Shown: positions 18,623 to 25,978 of the stretch, one piece after another
Numbering within the stretch: the stretch's first letter is position 1
How the letters are laid out: every line of letters begins with the position of its first letter
DNA from: Methylovirgula sp. 4M-Z18
GTDB lineage: Bacteria > Pseudomonadota > Alphaproteobacteria > Rhizobiales > Beijerinckiaceae
NCBI RefSeq assembly: GCF_037890675.1
Contig: NZ_CP149574.1
Span: 1,364,001 to 1,428,000 of the forward strand
Length of the DNA stretch: 64,000 nt
Direction: 5' to 3'
Position numbers and translations under genes: made by a program
The notes under the pieces: model-generated
The model's input: the letters and a program-made list of their open reading frames with translations, nothing else
Told to the model about the DNA's origin: nothing
Database searches by the model: none

Positions 18623-18899
18623 GAACGGTTGGGCACATGCCAATAATCGTGCCGCCATGCACGGTAAGATCGCCGATACGCGCCGCCATCAAGCTATTCA
18701 CTAGGACGGTGGCGGAGCCGAGGGCGATCATGTCGGGCGGGCCGACACAGACGCATAAATCGGTAATGCGCGCCTGCGGCTGACCGCCGGTAATGACATT
18801 CGGGGACCCCATCACAATCGGGCCGCCGACATGCGGCACCAACACCGTCACTTGCGGACAGATGTGCATGTCGCCCAAACGAGAAGCTGGTTTCCCCAT
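18609..18899 (-). CDS. PAAR-domain T6SS spike-tip protein
   Basis: A 96-residue protein that is essentially a single PAAR domain. It sharpens the VgrG tip and can carry effectors. The start (KPASRLGDMHICP) and the glycine-rich turns (VNSLMAARIGDLTVHGGTIIGMCPTVLIGG) are typical. No effector domain is fused on either side. It is transcribed against ppkA, with a 14 bp tail-to-tail overlap, so it has its own promoter upstream of 18899. Nothing obvious follows it on its own strand, so a cognate effector is not identified by operon position. Confidence 0.88.
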   Translation of the reverse strand: MGKPASRLGDMHICPQVTVLVPHVGGPIVMGSPNVITGGQPQARITDLCVCVGPPDMIALGSATVLVNSLMAARIGDLTVHGGTIIGMCPTVLIGG

Positions 18900-19072
18900 T
18901 GGGCGAGACTATCAAGGATGGTTTGGACGCGGCATCCCCCGTTCTGGGGATCATCGGGTTCTCCAGGCTTTCGTCATTCGAGCATGTGCGCAACGTCACT
19001 TTTTGGGGAGGCGCTAAGCGATAAATTCTAAAGCAGGCAAGATACCAGTTTGCGCATTGCAGGAGACGCGCG

Positions 19073-21409
19073 ATGAAGATACGGACCTCAACGCGAGCGC
19101 CAAGACATCGCCGTTACCTCGCATGGAATTCTGTCTTGCCAGCCGCAGCGCTCGCGGCAGTGATGCTCGCCTTGCCGGCAGGTGCCAAGGCGGTCGAGCG
19201 GCGAGTGGCTTTTGTTGTCGGCAATAGCCACTATAAGGTGATGCCACAGCTTAACAATCCGGACAATGATGCCGAGGCCGTCGCTGCGGCTCTCAAGCGC
19301 GAGGGCTTCGACGTCGTGACGGCGGTCGATCTCGACCACATCGAATTCGACAAGGCGCTGGAGCGCTTCATCCGATCGTTGCCGGGATCCGAGGTCAGCG
19401 TCCTCTACTATTCCGGCCATGGCATCCAGGTGGGAGGGGATAATCGCATCATCCCCATCGATGCCAGTCTGAAAGACCCAGCAGACTTGGAGGTCGAGAC
19501 GATCAGCGTCAAGACGATCATCGGCTACATGCAGCAAAATTCCAAAGCGCAGCTGGTTTATCTGGATTCTTGCCGGAACAATCCGTTCCAGTCCCGCCCG
19601 TTTCTTATCGGGCCGGAAAAGCAAACGGCGGTCGCCGGTATCGGGCTGGCGCCGATCACCACCAAGCCCAGCAGTCTCGTCGCTTATTCGACCCAGCCCG
19701 GAGCCGTCGCGGAAGACGGAAAGGGCGACAAGTCTCCCTTCACGGATTCCGTGCTCCGATATTCTTTCAAGCTCGGTGTCGACGCCCAAAAGGCGCTCGA
19801 CAAGGTGACCGACGACGTGTGGGAGGCGACCAACAAGCGCCAACACCCGTGGTCAGAGAGCACGCTGGTGCAGCCAATCTTCCTCGCCAGACCGGCGATC
19901 CGTATCATCCCGGCAATGCCGGTACAGACGGCGAGCAACGTGTCCGTCAAGATTGGCCCCGCACCAAAGCAGGGACCGGATGCCATTGTCCCAACCGAGG
20001 ACGCGCCCGTGCAAATTGCCGCGTCGCTCGGGGAAACCTTGAGCACGCCGCGCCGCGTTCCAATCGGGGTCGGTCAGGTGGCGCTGCTCGGCGATTTTCC
20101 GCTCGTTCGCGCAGCGACTGGCGCACAGATCCAGATTGCTTCGGCGCCGAGCTTCGGCACGATGTATCTGGACGGCAAGCCCCTCGCCGAAGGCGATATT
20201 GTCGATCAGAACGCCATCCGCAATGTGACATTCGAACCATCCATCGGTTCGGAAGGTAAGGCGCAAAGCGTTCAGCTCAAGGTCGAGCAGCCCGGCAGTG
20301 GCGACAGTAAAGTTGTCGTCGGCAAGATCGAAACTTATGTTCCCCCATGCGATGACTTGGCCGGTGAGCCGCTCGATCCGCAGGGCGTGAGCGCAGGCAA
20401 ATTGCCGAACGAGATCGATGCTAAGCCTGCGATTGCCGCCTGCACCGAGGCCGTCGCGAAATTTCCCGAAGTCGCACGCTACAAATATGAGCTCGGCCGC
20501 GCCAAATTGGCGAATAAGGATGTGGCTGAAGCGATTGGATTGTTCAATGCGGCCGCCAACGCGGGCTATATCCGCGCCTTCTATCAACTCGGCTATATGG
20601 CAGAGCGAGGCCTCGGGCGCGCGCAAAATATGGTCGAGGCCAATCGGCTCTACAGAATGGGTTCGGACGGCGGTGACGCTTACGCGATGCTGGCCTACGG
20701 CTACAATCTTGTCGTTGGGCGCTGCGAAACGAAATCCGTCGACGAAGGCGTGAAGCTGCTCAACCGGGCCGTGGAGCTCGGCCACCCTTACGCGATGAAT
20801 GCGGTCGGCTCGATGTATTATCACGGCGATAATTTGTCCGCCGATCCAAAGCGCGGCGTGCGGTTCTACCAAGCCGCCATGGCGCGCAACGATATCAACG
20901 CCATGTACAACATGGGCGTTGCCTATCTTGAAGGGAAGGGTGTGGCGCGCGACCCGGCAATGGCGATGACACTTTTCAAGAAAGCCTCCGACGGTGGCCA
21001 TGCCAAAGCGCCCGCCAGGATTGGCGCGATGTATTTCGAAGGCATCGGCGTCAACAAGGATGTGACGACTGCCATGCACTGGTACGAGATCGGCGCGGAA
21101 CGCGGCGACTTTGACGCAGCTGCCAATCTGGCATCGATCTACGCGAATGGTCCGCAGGACCGGCGCGACTTGCAGAAGGCCGCGTGGTATTCGAGCCTCG
21201 CCGTCGCATTGGATTCTTATGGCGAGCACAAGGACGAAGCCGAAAATCTTCGCGCCTTGGCGGTCGATGCGAAAACGGCAACCGTAGACAAGCTTAGGCG
21301 CGAACTGGGAGTCGGCGCCGGCTTCACAACCGCCAATATCGACGACACGCTTGTGCGTCTTGCACGCGAGGCCTGGCAGAAACGCAACCCACGTCTCGAT
21401 CTGCTTTAA
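19073..21409 (+). CDS. Exported caspase-like (peptidase C14) protein with Sel1 repeats
   Basis: A 778-residue protein with a basic N-terminus and a signal peptide ending at AKA (about residue 40). The caspase-fold domain (about 43-280) has the catalytic dyad His116 (YYSGHG) and Cys167 (LDSCRNN), so it should be an active clan CD protease of the metacaspase/orthocaspase type. A middle beta-rich segment (about 300-425) follows, then at least five Sel1-like repeats (about 475-720), for example AMYNMGVAYLEGKGVARDPA. Sel1 arrays bind protein partners. An in-frame ATG with GCAGGAG upstream supports the start. It lies beside the T6SS genes on the same strand, but a functional link is not shown. Confidence 0.85.
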   Translation: MKIRTSTRAPRHRRYLAWNSVLPAAALAAVMLALPAGAKAVERRVAFVVGNSHYKVMPQLNNPDNDAEAVAAALKREGFDVVTAVDLDHIEFDKALERFIRSLPGSEVSVLYYSGHGIQVGGDNRIIPIDASLKDPADLEVETISVKTIIGYMQQNSKAQLVYLDSCRNNPFQSRPFLIGPEKQTAVAGIGLAPITTKPSSLVAYSTQPGAVAEDGKGDKSPFTDSVLRYSFKLGVDAQKALDKVTDDVWEATNKRQHPWSESTLVQPIFLARPAIRIIPAMPVQTASNVSVKIGPAPKQGPDAIVPTEDAPVQIAASLGETLSTPRRVPIGVGQVALLGDFPLVRAATGAQIQIASAPSFGTMYLDGKPLAEGDIVDQNAIRNVTFEPSIGSEGKAQSVQLKVEQPGSGDSKVVVGKIETYVPPCDDLAGEPLDPQGVSAGKLPNEIDAKPAIAACTEAVAKFPEVARYKYELGRAKLANKDVAEAIGLFNAAANAGYIRAFYQLGYMAERGLGRAQNMVEANRLYRMGSDGGDAYAMLAYGYNLVVGRCETKSVDEGVKLLNRAVELGHPYAMNAVGSMYYHGDNLSADPKRGVRFYQAAMARNDINAMYNMGVAYLEGKGVARDPAMAMTLFKKASDGGHAKAPARIGAMYFEGIGVNKDVTTAMHWYEIGAERGDFDAAANLASIYANGPQDRRDLQKAAWYSSLAVALDSYGEHKDEAENLRALAVDAKTATVDKLRRELGVGAGFTTANIDDTLVRLAREAWQKRNPRLDLL

Positions 21410-21707
21410 GATGTTCGGCGTTGGCGGGCAAAATGACGCTGTGCGCGCGAACTGGGCTGCGAACTTCTCGTGGCGGCACCGTCACGGGAAGTCTCTGAAA
21501 CGAGTGCTGCGGGCGCATGCATTCTTCGGTCATCGGCTGGACCATGTCCTTGGAATGATGCGGCGAACCACATTCAGAGGGTTGCACCGGGGCGACGCGG
21601 CGGCGTGAGAAAGCACACTGCGGCAGTCGTTTCTCCGCCGTATCTTGGAACAGTTCCGTTTTGGAGAGAGCGACATCGAGCAAGGTCAGTCGCAACCGAG
21701 GCATGCC
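21410..21707. other. Intergenic region, nothing recognised
   Basis: A 298 bp stretch between the caspase-like gene and the Gly/Ser repeat gene. Short open frames are present on both strands but show no family features or ribosome-binding sites. No clear terminator or promoter was found. Confidence 0.4.
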
Positions 21708-22508
21708 ATGATCAGTTCACGCCTTAAAGCCTCATCCACCGCCGCCGTTCTCGTCGCTATCCTCGGCTGCGCTAGCATCGCCCAGCTGACCTTCAACGCC
21801 GGGAAGGCGTCCGCCGCCGTATCCTCTGCCGGAGGAGGCAGGTCCTCTGGCGGCAATACTGGCTCGTCCGGAAGCAGTTCCGGATCTACCGGCGGCAATA
21901 CCGGCCCTGCCGGCGGCAATACCGGCTCCAGTTCATCTGGAAGCAGTTCCGGGTCTACCGGTGGCAGCACCGGTTCCAGTTCGTCTGGAAGCAGTTCTGG
22001 GTCTACTGGCGGCAGCACCGGTTCCAGTTCGTCTGGAAGCAATTCCGGATCTACCGGCGGCAGCGCCGGTTCAACGGGAGGAAAAACCGGTTCAACGGGA
22101 GGCAGAACCGGCTCGCCCGGAGGCAACCCTGGGTCGGACGGCGGCAATTCCGGATCAAGCGCAGGCCCGTCTGGTCCCTCAGGCAACGCAGGTGGCAGTC
22201 ATGACGGTGGTGGACGCATTGTTTGCTATCACGCAGGTTGCGTAAGACTGCCTCCACTCCCTAGAGTATACCTGCCTCAACCGCCGCACATGCCGCCGAT
22301 ATACAACGTCCCGCCAAAAGTCGTGCTCCCCAAGAGGCACAGCGCGCCGCCAAGCTTACCGCCGATACACCACGCCGCACCAATCGTGGCCCAAGCGCCA
22401 AACCATGAGAGCTGCCACGCGGAGCCGCAAGTGGTGCGCAATGTTTTGGGCGAGCCTTTCTACCTCAACTGCGGCGGCCGCCTGCCGCGGCCCTATTACA
22501 ATCAGTAG
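21708..22508 (+). CDS. Secreted Gly/Ser/Thr-repeat protein of unknown function
   Basis: A 266-residue protein from the ATG at 21708; the frame is open upstream to 21645, but the shorter start places a proper signal peptide (SSRLKASSTAAVLVAILG, cleavage near KASAA, about residue 37) at the N-terminus. Residues of about 45-165 are low-complexity Gly/Ser/Thr, including three tandem 16-residue units. The C-terminal 95 residues are Pro/His-rich (PPLPRVYLPQPPHMPP) and contain four cysteines. No catalytic domain is recognised. It could be a surface or matrix protein. The repeat array makes length variation between strains likely. Confidence 0.6.
   Translation: MISSRLKASSTAAVLVAILGCASIAQLTFNAGKASAAVSSAGGGRSSGGNTGSSGSSSGSTGGNTGPAGGNTGSSSSGSSSGSTGGSTGSSSSGSSSGSTGGSTGSSSSGSNSGSTGGSAGSTGGKTGSTGGRTGSPGGNPGSDGGNSGSSAGPSGPSGNAGGSHDGGGRIVCYHAGCVRLPPLPRVYLPQPPHMPPIYNVPPKVVLPKRHSAPPSLPPIHHAAPIVAQAPNHESCHAEPQVVRNVLGEPFYLNCGGRLPRPYYNQ
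21924..22067 (+). repeat. Three 48-bp tandem repeats in the Gly/Ser gene
   Basis: Units at 21924-21971, 21972-22019 and 22020-22067, each starting GG(C/T)TCCAGTTC and coding for GSSSSGS(N/S)SGSTGGS(T/A). They differ by a few bases, mostly silent. Degenerate partial copies extend on both sides (about 21850-22140). Confidence 0.85.
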
Positions 22509-22584
22509 ACCAAGCCCATCAATCGGCAGTTCGGCATCTCTCGCCCCTGAAAGGGTAATTCGCCAAGGGACAGGGCAAGCTGGA

Positions 22585-23190
22585 TCAGTCGTTGCACAGA
22601 TGAATATAGTAACAGTCCGGCGTCAGCTTCCGCCAGGTTGGCGGCTGGTAGATGAAGCCGTAGCCAATCATCCGCCGGCCCTCGCTCATGTCGAACAGAG
22701 GCGAGAAGCCCGGTGGTCCCGAATTGCCGTCTATGGACATAATCTCGTATTCGCCGCCCCCTGCTTCGCGGACGTCGGAAATGAAGCCGATATGGTTGCT
22801 GGGCACCGGTTTGTTATACATATCGCCCGGTCGCGGTGCGTAGGCTTTCCTACCCACCAGATAGTCCTGGTAAACACCGCCGCGGCTTTTCATGAAGCGG
22901 CCGACCGAGCCCATGTCGATCGTCTTGTCCAGGCCGGTTCGGTCGTCGTGAGCCTTGCGGTGCAGTTCGCCGGCGGTTCCAACCATCGGCAGGGGCGCCA
23001 TGCCGCCCCTCACAAGGCACCAATGGACAAAGTAACTGCACCAGCTGATCTGCAGCGCGGCTTTTTTCTTCCAGTCTCGGCCGGTTGAAACCTTGAAGTA
23101 GTCGAGGATGCGATCCTCGTTGTTCCGCCAACATACTGGCGGTCGAAGTTGGGCATAGGCATGGAACAGCACGGTATCACGAAAAGACAT
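22585..23190 (-). CDS. CHAP/NlpC-like amidase, possible T6SS effector
   Basis: A 201-residue protein without signal peptide or membrane segment. The order of residues fits a CHAP-type cysteine amidase/endopeptidase: Cys51 in SWCSYFVHWC, PRPGDMY at 119-125 (the PGD turn typical of CHAP), His133 in SNHIGFISDV, and Asp154/Asn156 in SIDGNSG. Such enzymes cut amide bonds in peptidoglycan or glutathionylspermidine-like substrates. A cytoplasmic amidase with no export signal, about 3.7 kb from a PAAR gene, fits the profile of a T6SS cell-wall effector. No obvious immunity gene follows it on the same strand. The fold assignment is from motif spacing only. Confidence 0.6.
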   Translation of the reverse strand: MSFRDTVLFHAYAQLRPPVCWRNNEDRILDYFKVSTGRDWKKKAALQISWCSYFVHWCLVRGGMAPLPMVGTAGELHRKAHDDRTGLDKTIDMGSVGRFMKSRGGVYQDYLVGRKAYAPRPGDMYNKPVPSNHIGFISDVREAGGGEYEIMSIDGNSGPPGFSPLFDMSEGRRMIGYGFIYQPPTWRKLTPDCYYIHLCND

Positions 23191-23487
23191 CGCCTCCCTC
23201 CAACCGGAATTTCGTGACTACGCACCGGGTGCAAGGTCGTGAGTGACTGAGTTTTGACGGGTCAACTCTATCACTCGGGGCCTGACCGAAAAAGGGTTGA
23301 GTGATTTCATTTGAGAGCCTCGTGCCTCGCTCGTGGCACAGTGTCGTTTGGCAGCCCATTGCAAGAATGCACCTGTTTCGTCGCGATTGGACGTGAACGG
23401 CAGAAGCGCTATCTTTGATCCTAGACCGCTCCGTCTCATCGGTAGCCACCCGCTGCTGCCTAGGCGCTGACCCTAAGGAGGCCGGTG
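23191..23487. other. Divergent promoter region
   Basis: A 297 bp spacer between the leftward CHAP-like gene and the rightward 183-residue gene. It holds one interrupted inverted repeat, listed separately; otherwise I see nothing clear. Confidence 0.4.
23241..23276. promoter_or_regulatory. Interrupted inverted repeat in divergent promoter
   Basis: GAGTGA and GAGTT (23241-23246, 23249-23253) are mirrored by AACTC and TCACTC (23264-23268, 23271-23276). The centre also holds TTGAC-gg-GTCAA. It could be an operator shared by the two divergent genes or a leader hairpin of the CHAP-like gene. Confidence 0.4.
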
Positions 23488-24039
23488 ATGTCCGAGTTAA
23501 ATTACGTCAGCGCCGGCGACCTCGATCACATGCACGAAGTGCTGACAGTGAAGCGAGAGTTGGCCAAGATCGGCATCTTCCTGGAAGGCTTTGGTATCAA
23601 GATCACGGGCGTGTATACCAAACCACGCCCCTATGGGTTTGACTTCAACTGCACGCGGCCTCGAGAGCTGCTCGGTTTGGCGCGCAGCAAGGCCGCGCTC
23701 AACGAGGATAGGGACGACACAAGGGAAGGCGCGTTCTCGGCCGGCCAGACGCACGGGACCGGTTTCCGACAGATCGGCACCGGCCCTCGGCTGCATCTCG
23801 AAATCGCGATGGATGGCAAATGCAACGTCCACATAGATTCACATGGATATGTGACCGGCCGCGGGCAGTACGATTGGAACCGCGGTCTTGAGCACGGCTA
23901 CTGGGACTTGCTGGCAGACAAAGCTCCGGGCTTGTTCGGCTCTTTTGGCAATCAGGGACAGATCGGTCCAATGATCCGGCCCATGCAAGGCGTTGATGGC
24001 CGGATGCGATGGGTCATCGGATTGACGGGACATTGGTAG
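23488..24039 (+). CDS. Hypothetical protein divergent from the CHAP-like gene
   Basis: A 183-residue soluble protein I do not recognise. The start is the ATG at 23488, preceded by AAGGAG at 23475-23480; a GTG directly before it is the alternative. The N-terminal 50 residues are probably helix-strand (VLTVKRELAKIGIFLEG), the middle is charged (LNEDRDDTRE), and the C-terminal half is rich in Gly, His, Trp and Asp (GYVTGRGQYDWNRGLEHGYW). It has no signal peptide or membrane helix. It might be T6SS cargo, an immunity protein, or unrelated; being divergent from the amidase rather than downstream makes a classical effector-immunity pair less certain. Confidence 0.55.
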   Translation: MSELNYVSAGDLDHMHEVLTVKRELAKIGIFLEGFGIKITGVYTKPRPYGFDFNCTRPRELLGLARSKAALNEDRDDTREGAFSAGQTHGTGFRQIGTGPRLHLEIAMDGKCNVHIDSHGYVTGRGQYDWNRGLEHGYWDLLADKAPGLFGSFGNQGQIGPMIRPMQGVDGRMRWVIGLTGHW

Positions 24040-24372
24040 GCACTTCGCGCCTCCAGCCCCGCGCGAGACCGTTCGGTTGGGCAAAGGTCACCTGTTCGAA
24101 CGGCAATTCTCGGCATTTCCCAACGAGGACAGGCTGGCTCTGAAGATGAGTCCTCACGTCATGCGCGATTTCCCCAAGATCGTACAACACAGACTACCCG
24201 CATCCCATCATCAGATACGGCGGATGATTTTCTCGCTAAGGACAATATGCGAGTCGCATCACATGTCACGATTCCGCCCTGGACGTCGCGAGCGATGAGG
24301 AGGGGAAGGCCCGGTTCCGTCGCAATGAGCGAGGCGTCCGGGAGAGACAATGTGCCGTATGCGCGCACCGTA
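24040..24372. other. Gene-free stretch before the sRNA units
   Basis: A 333 bp stretch with only short open frames lacking ribosome-binding sites or recognisable products. It may contain decayed coding sequence. Nothing can be supported. Confidence 0.4.
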
Positions 24373-24526
24373 TTGAAGCAAAATAGCGCAAGTGAGAGAG
24401 TTCAGTAGCCTCGGAGTGCATAGTTTGCTCCCGCATTCTGCCCTCATGCATTCCCAGGCAATTACTTTATCCCTTTTTCTTTAAGGGGTGTCATCAGCAC
24501 ATGAATTCCGCCGATGACCCTTTTTT
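24373..24526 (+). ncRNA. Putative small RNA unit A (with promoter)
   Basis: A -35-like TTGAAG at 24373-24378 lies exactly 40 nt before GGAGTGC (24413), as in units B and C. The inferred transcript (about 24408-24526) has the conserved block GCATTCCCAGGCAATTA (24448-24464) and ends in a hairpin, GTCATC (24490-24495) with GATGAC (24513-24518) extended by GG/CC, followed by six T. The -10 region (GAGAGT) is poor, so activity is doubtful. It shares the block with unit C almost base for base. Confidence 0.5.
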
Positions 24527-24643
24527 CTGTGTCGCCTTGGGTCTGCGCGTTCCTGCATATATGGCGGGGCATCACTCCAGACGTTGTTGGCTCATTTTGT
24601 GCCGCAGGCCTCACTTTCGGCCGTCCCGGAAATCCACACCACA

Positions 24644-24789
24644 TTGACACACAATTCAAACAATGAAAGGGTGAGCGCGGCTCGGAATGCGTGGCTTCCC
24701 CAAAGCGCTGTGTTCCACCCAGCCATCAGAACACTTTACTTCCTTTTCTTTAGGGAAGGGGCATCGGGACACCGGTAGCCCCTTTTTTT
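24644..24789 (+). ncRNA. Putative small RNA unit B (with promoter)
   Basis: TTGACA at 24644-24649 is 40 nt upstream of GGAATGC (24684). The inferred transcript of about 110 nt ends in a strong Rho-independent terminator: GGGGCATCGG (24758-24767), loop GACA, CCGGT-A-GCCCC (24772-24782), then seven T. The central block found in A and C is not preserved, so this copy has diverged. The -10 position (AAGGGT) is weak. Confidence 0.5.
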
Positions 24790-24876
24790 CATGCCTGCTC
24801 ACGCTCTCCCATTGTGTAGTCGGTTAAGCGTGGGCCCGAAGCGCCGGTTGGTTTTGTGTATATCTCGCACACGATC

Positions 24877-25020
24877 TTGACACATAATTTCAGTAGTAAG
24901 ATATTACTGCCGCCTTGGAATGCACTTCTCGGCGCTTCACTCCTATCCTCCAGCATTCCCGGGCGATTAATTAATCCCTTTTCTATGAGGGGGCCATCAG
25001 GACGACTGATGGCCTTTTTT
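24877..25020 (+). ncRNA. Putative small RNA unit C, AbcR/alpha-r15-like
   Basis: The best of three tandem units: TTGACA (24877-24882), 17 bp spacer, GATATT (24900-24905), start near 24912. The transcript of about 109 nt has GGAATGCA, a CCTCC stretch (24947-24951) able to pair with Shine-Dalgarno sequences, the block GCATTCCCGGGCGATTA, and a perfect terminator GGCCATCAG-gacga-CTGATGGCC (24992-25014) with six T. Tandem copies, size and C/U-rich single-stranded parts recall the Hfq-dependent AbcR RNAs of rhizobia, which repress ABC-transporter mRNAs. The family match is from memory and not verified. Confidence 0.65.
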
Positions 25021-25349
25021 CGTTTGCCGGGGTGCTCCGATCTTTCTTGCGAACTCGGATGACGGCGGGGACATGGCCACATAGCAACGTGTTCGACATC
25101 TCACGTCGACAGTCCTTGCACGGACGAACCGGCATAACGCTATCAAGACACTGCTGCGATGTGCCCAAGGCAAAACAGTTGACCTTGTCCTACCTCCTCA
25201 AGACCGCTACAAGGGTGACGGCAAAGGTGGTTTCTGTGCTCTATAAATCAACGACTTAGGGGCGGTGTGTGACCGTCCGCACCGCGCCTGATGCGATCCA
25301 CAATCGAGGTTCGACCCTGCGCCCCGAGGCAGTTCAGAGGAGCGACGTG
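25021..25349. other. Intergenic region before the thioesterase gene
   Basis: A 329 bp stretch after the last sRNA terminator. A TATAAA near 25240 could be a -10 element for the thioesterase gene, but I see no good -35 partner. Nothing else is recognised. Confidence 0.4.
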
Positions 25350-25763
25350 ATGCCCGAACCCCATCTTCTGCCGATCCGTGTCTATTATGAGGACACCGAT
25401 TTTTCCGGGGTGGTCTATCACGCCTCTTATTTGCGCTTTCTCGAGCGCGGCCGCACCGAGTTGCTGCGTTCGCTTGGCATTCATCAAGCGGCACTGCACA
25501 CGGGGGAGACGGCGGGTTTTGCTTTCGCCGTACGTGCGATGACGATCGACTTTTTGAAGCCCGCCCGGATGGACGATCTTGTCACCGTCGAGACTGTTCC
25601 CGCGGACATCGGCGGCGCCTCCGTCACGCTCCAACAAAGGATTCTTTTGGGCGAATCTGTGTTGATTCACGCGACGGTCCGGGTCGCTGCCGTCGCCGGC
25701 GGCAAACCGGTGCGATTACCGCATGACGTCAAAGTCAAGCTTGCAGGAATGCCAGATCATTGA
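25350..25763 (+). CDS. ybgC: Acyl-CoA thioesterase, YbgC family
   Basis: A 137-residue hot-dog-fold thioesterase. The YbgC/4-hydroxybenzoyl-CoA thioesterase signature YYEDTDFSGVVYHASYLRF is at residues 12-30, with catalytic Asp in EDTD. YbgC hydrolyses short acyl-CoA or acyl-ACP esters and is usually coupled with the Tol-Pal system; here no tol genes follow, which is unusual but not unique. The start is the ATG at 25350 with AGAGGAG eight bases before it; the frame is open further upstream but the conserved domain begins right after this ATG. Confidence 0.9.
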   Translation: MPEPHLLPIRVYYEDTDFSGVVYHASYLRFLERGRTELLRSLGIHQAALHTGETAGFAFAVRAMTIDFLKPARMDDLVTVETVPADIGGASVTLQQRILLGESVLIHATVRVAAVAGGKPVRLPHDVKVKLAGMPDH

Positions 25764-25978
25764 TTTTTCTGGCTTTTCACTGTGGCGCGAAAACATCAAT
25801 TCACAAGATTCGGTCATAATTCGCTAACCAATTCATTTTTTTGCCATGATGTGGCATATACGCTACAAGCTCACCTGTGCGGGGCAGGTGGGTTACGGCT
25901 GGTTAACCCCTTTCGATAATAAAGGCTCAACTACGTCGCGGCATCGCTGCGGCGCGAAAGATAACAGCGGGTTCGGTT

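Noticed and set aside
21850-22140. Repeat array considered as CRISPR
   Set aside because: The units are contiguous, in frame, without unique spacers, and code for Gly/Ser repeats.
24077-24368. Small open frames before the sRNA units
   Set aside because: No ribosome-binding sites, no known domains, and overlapping frames on both strands.
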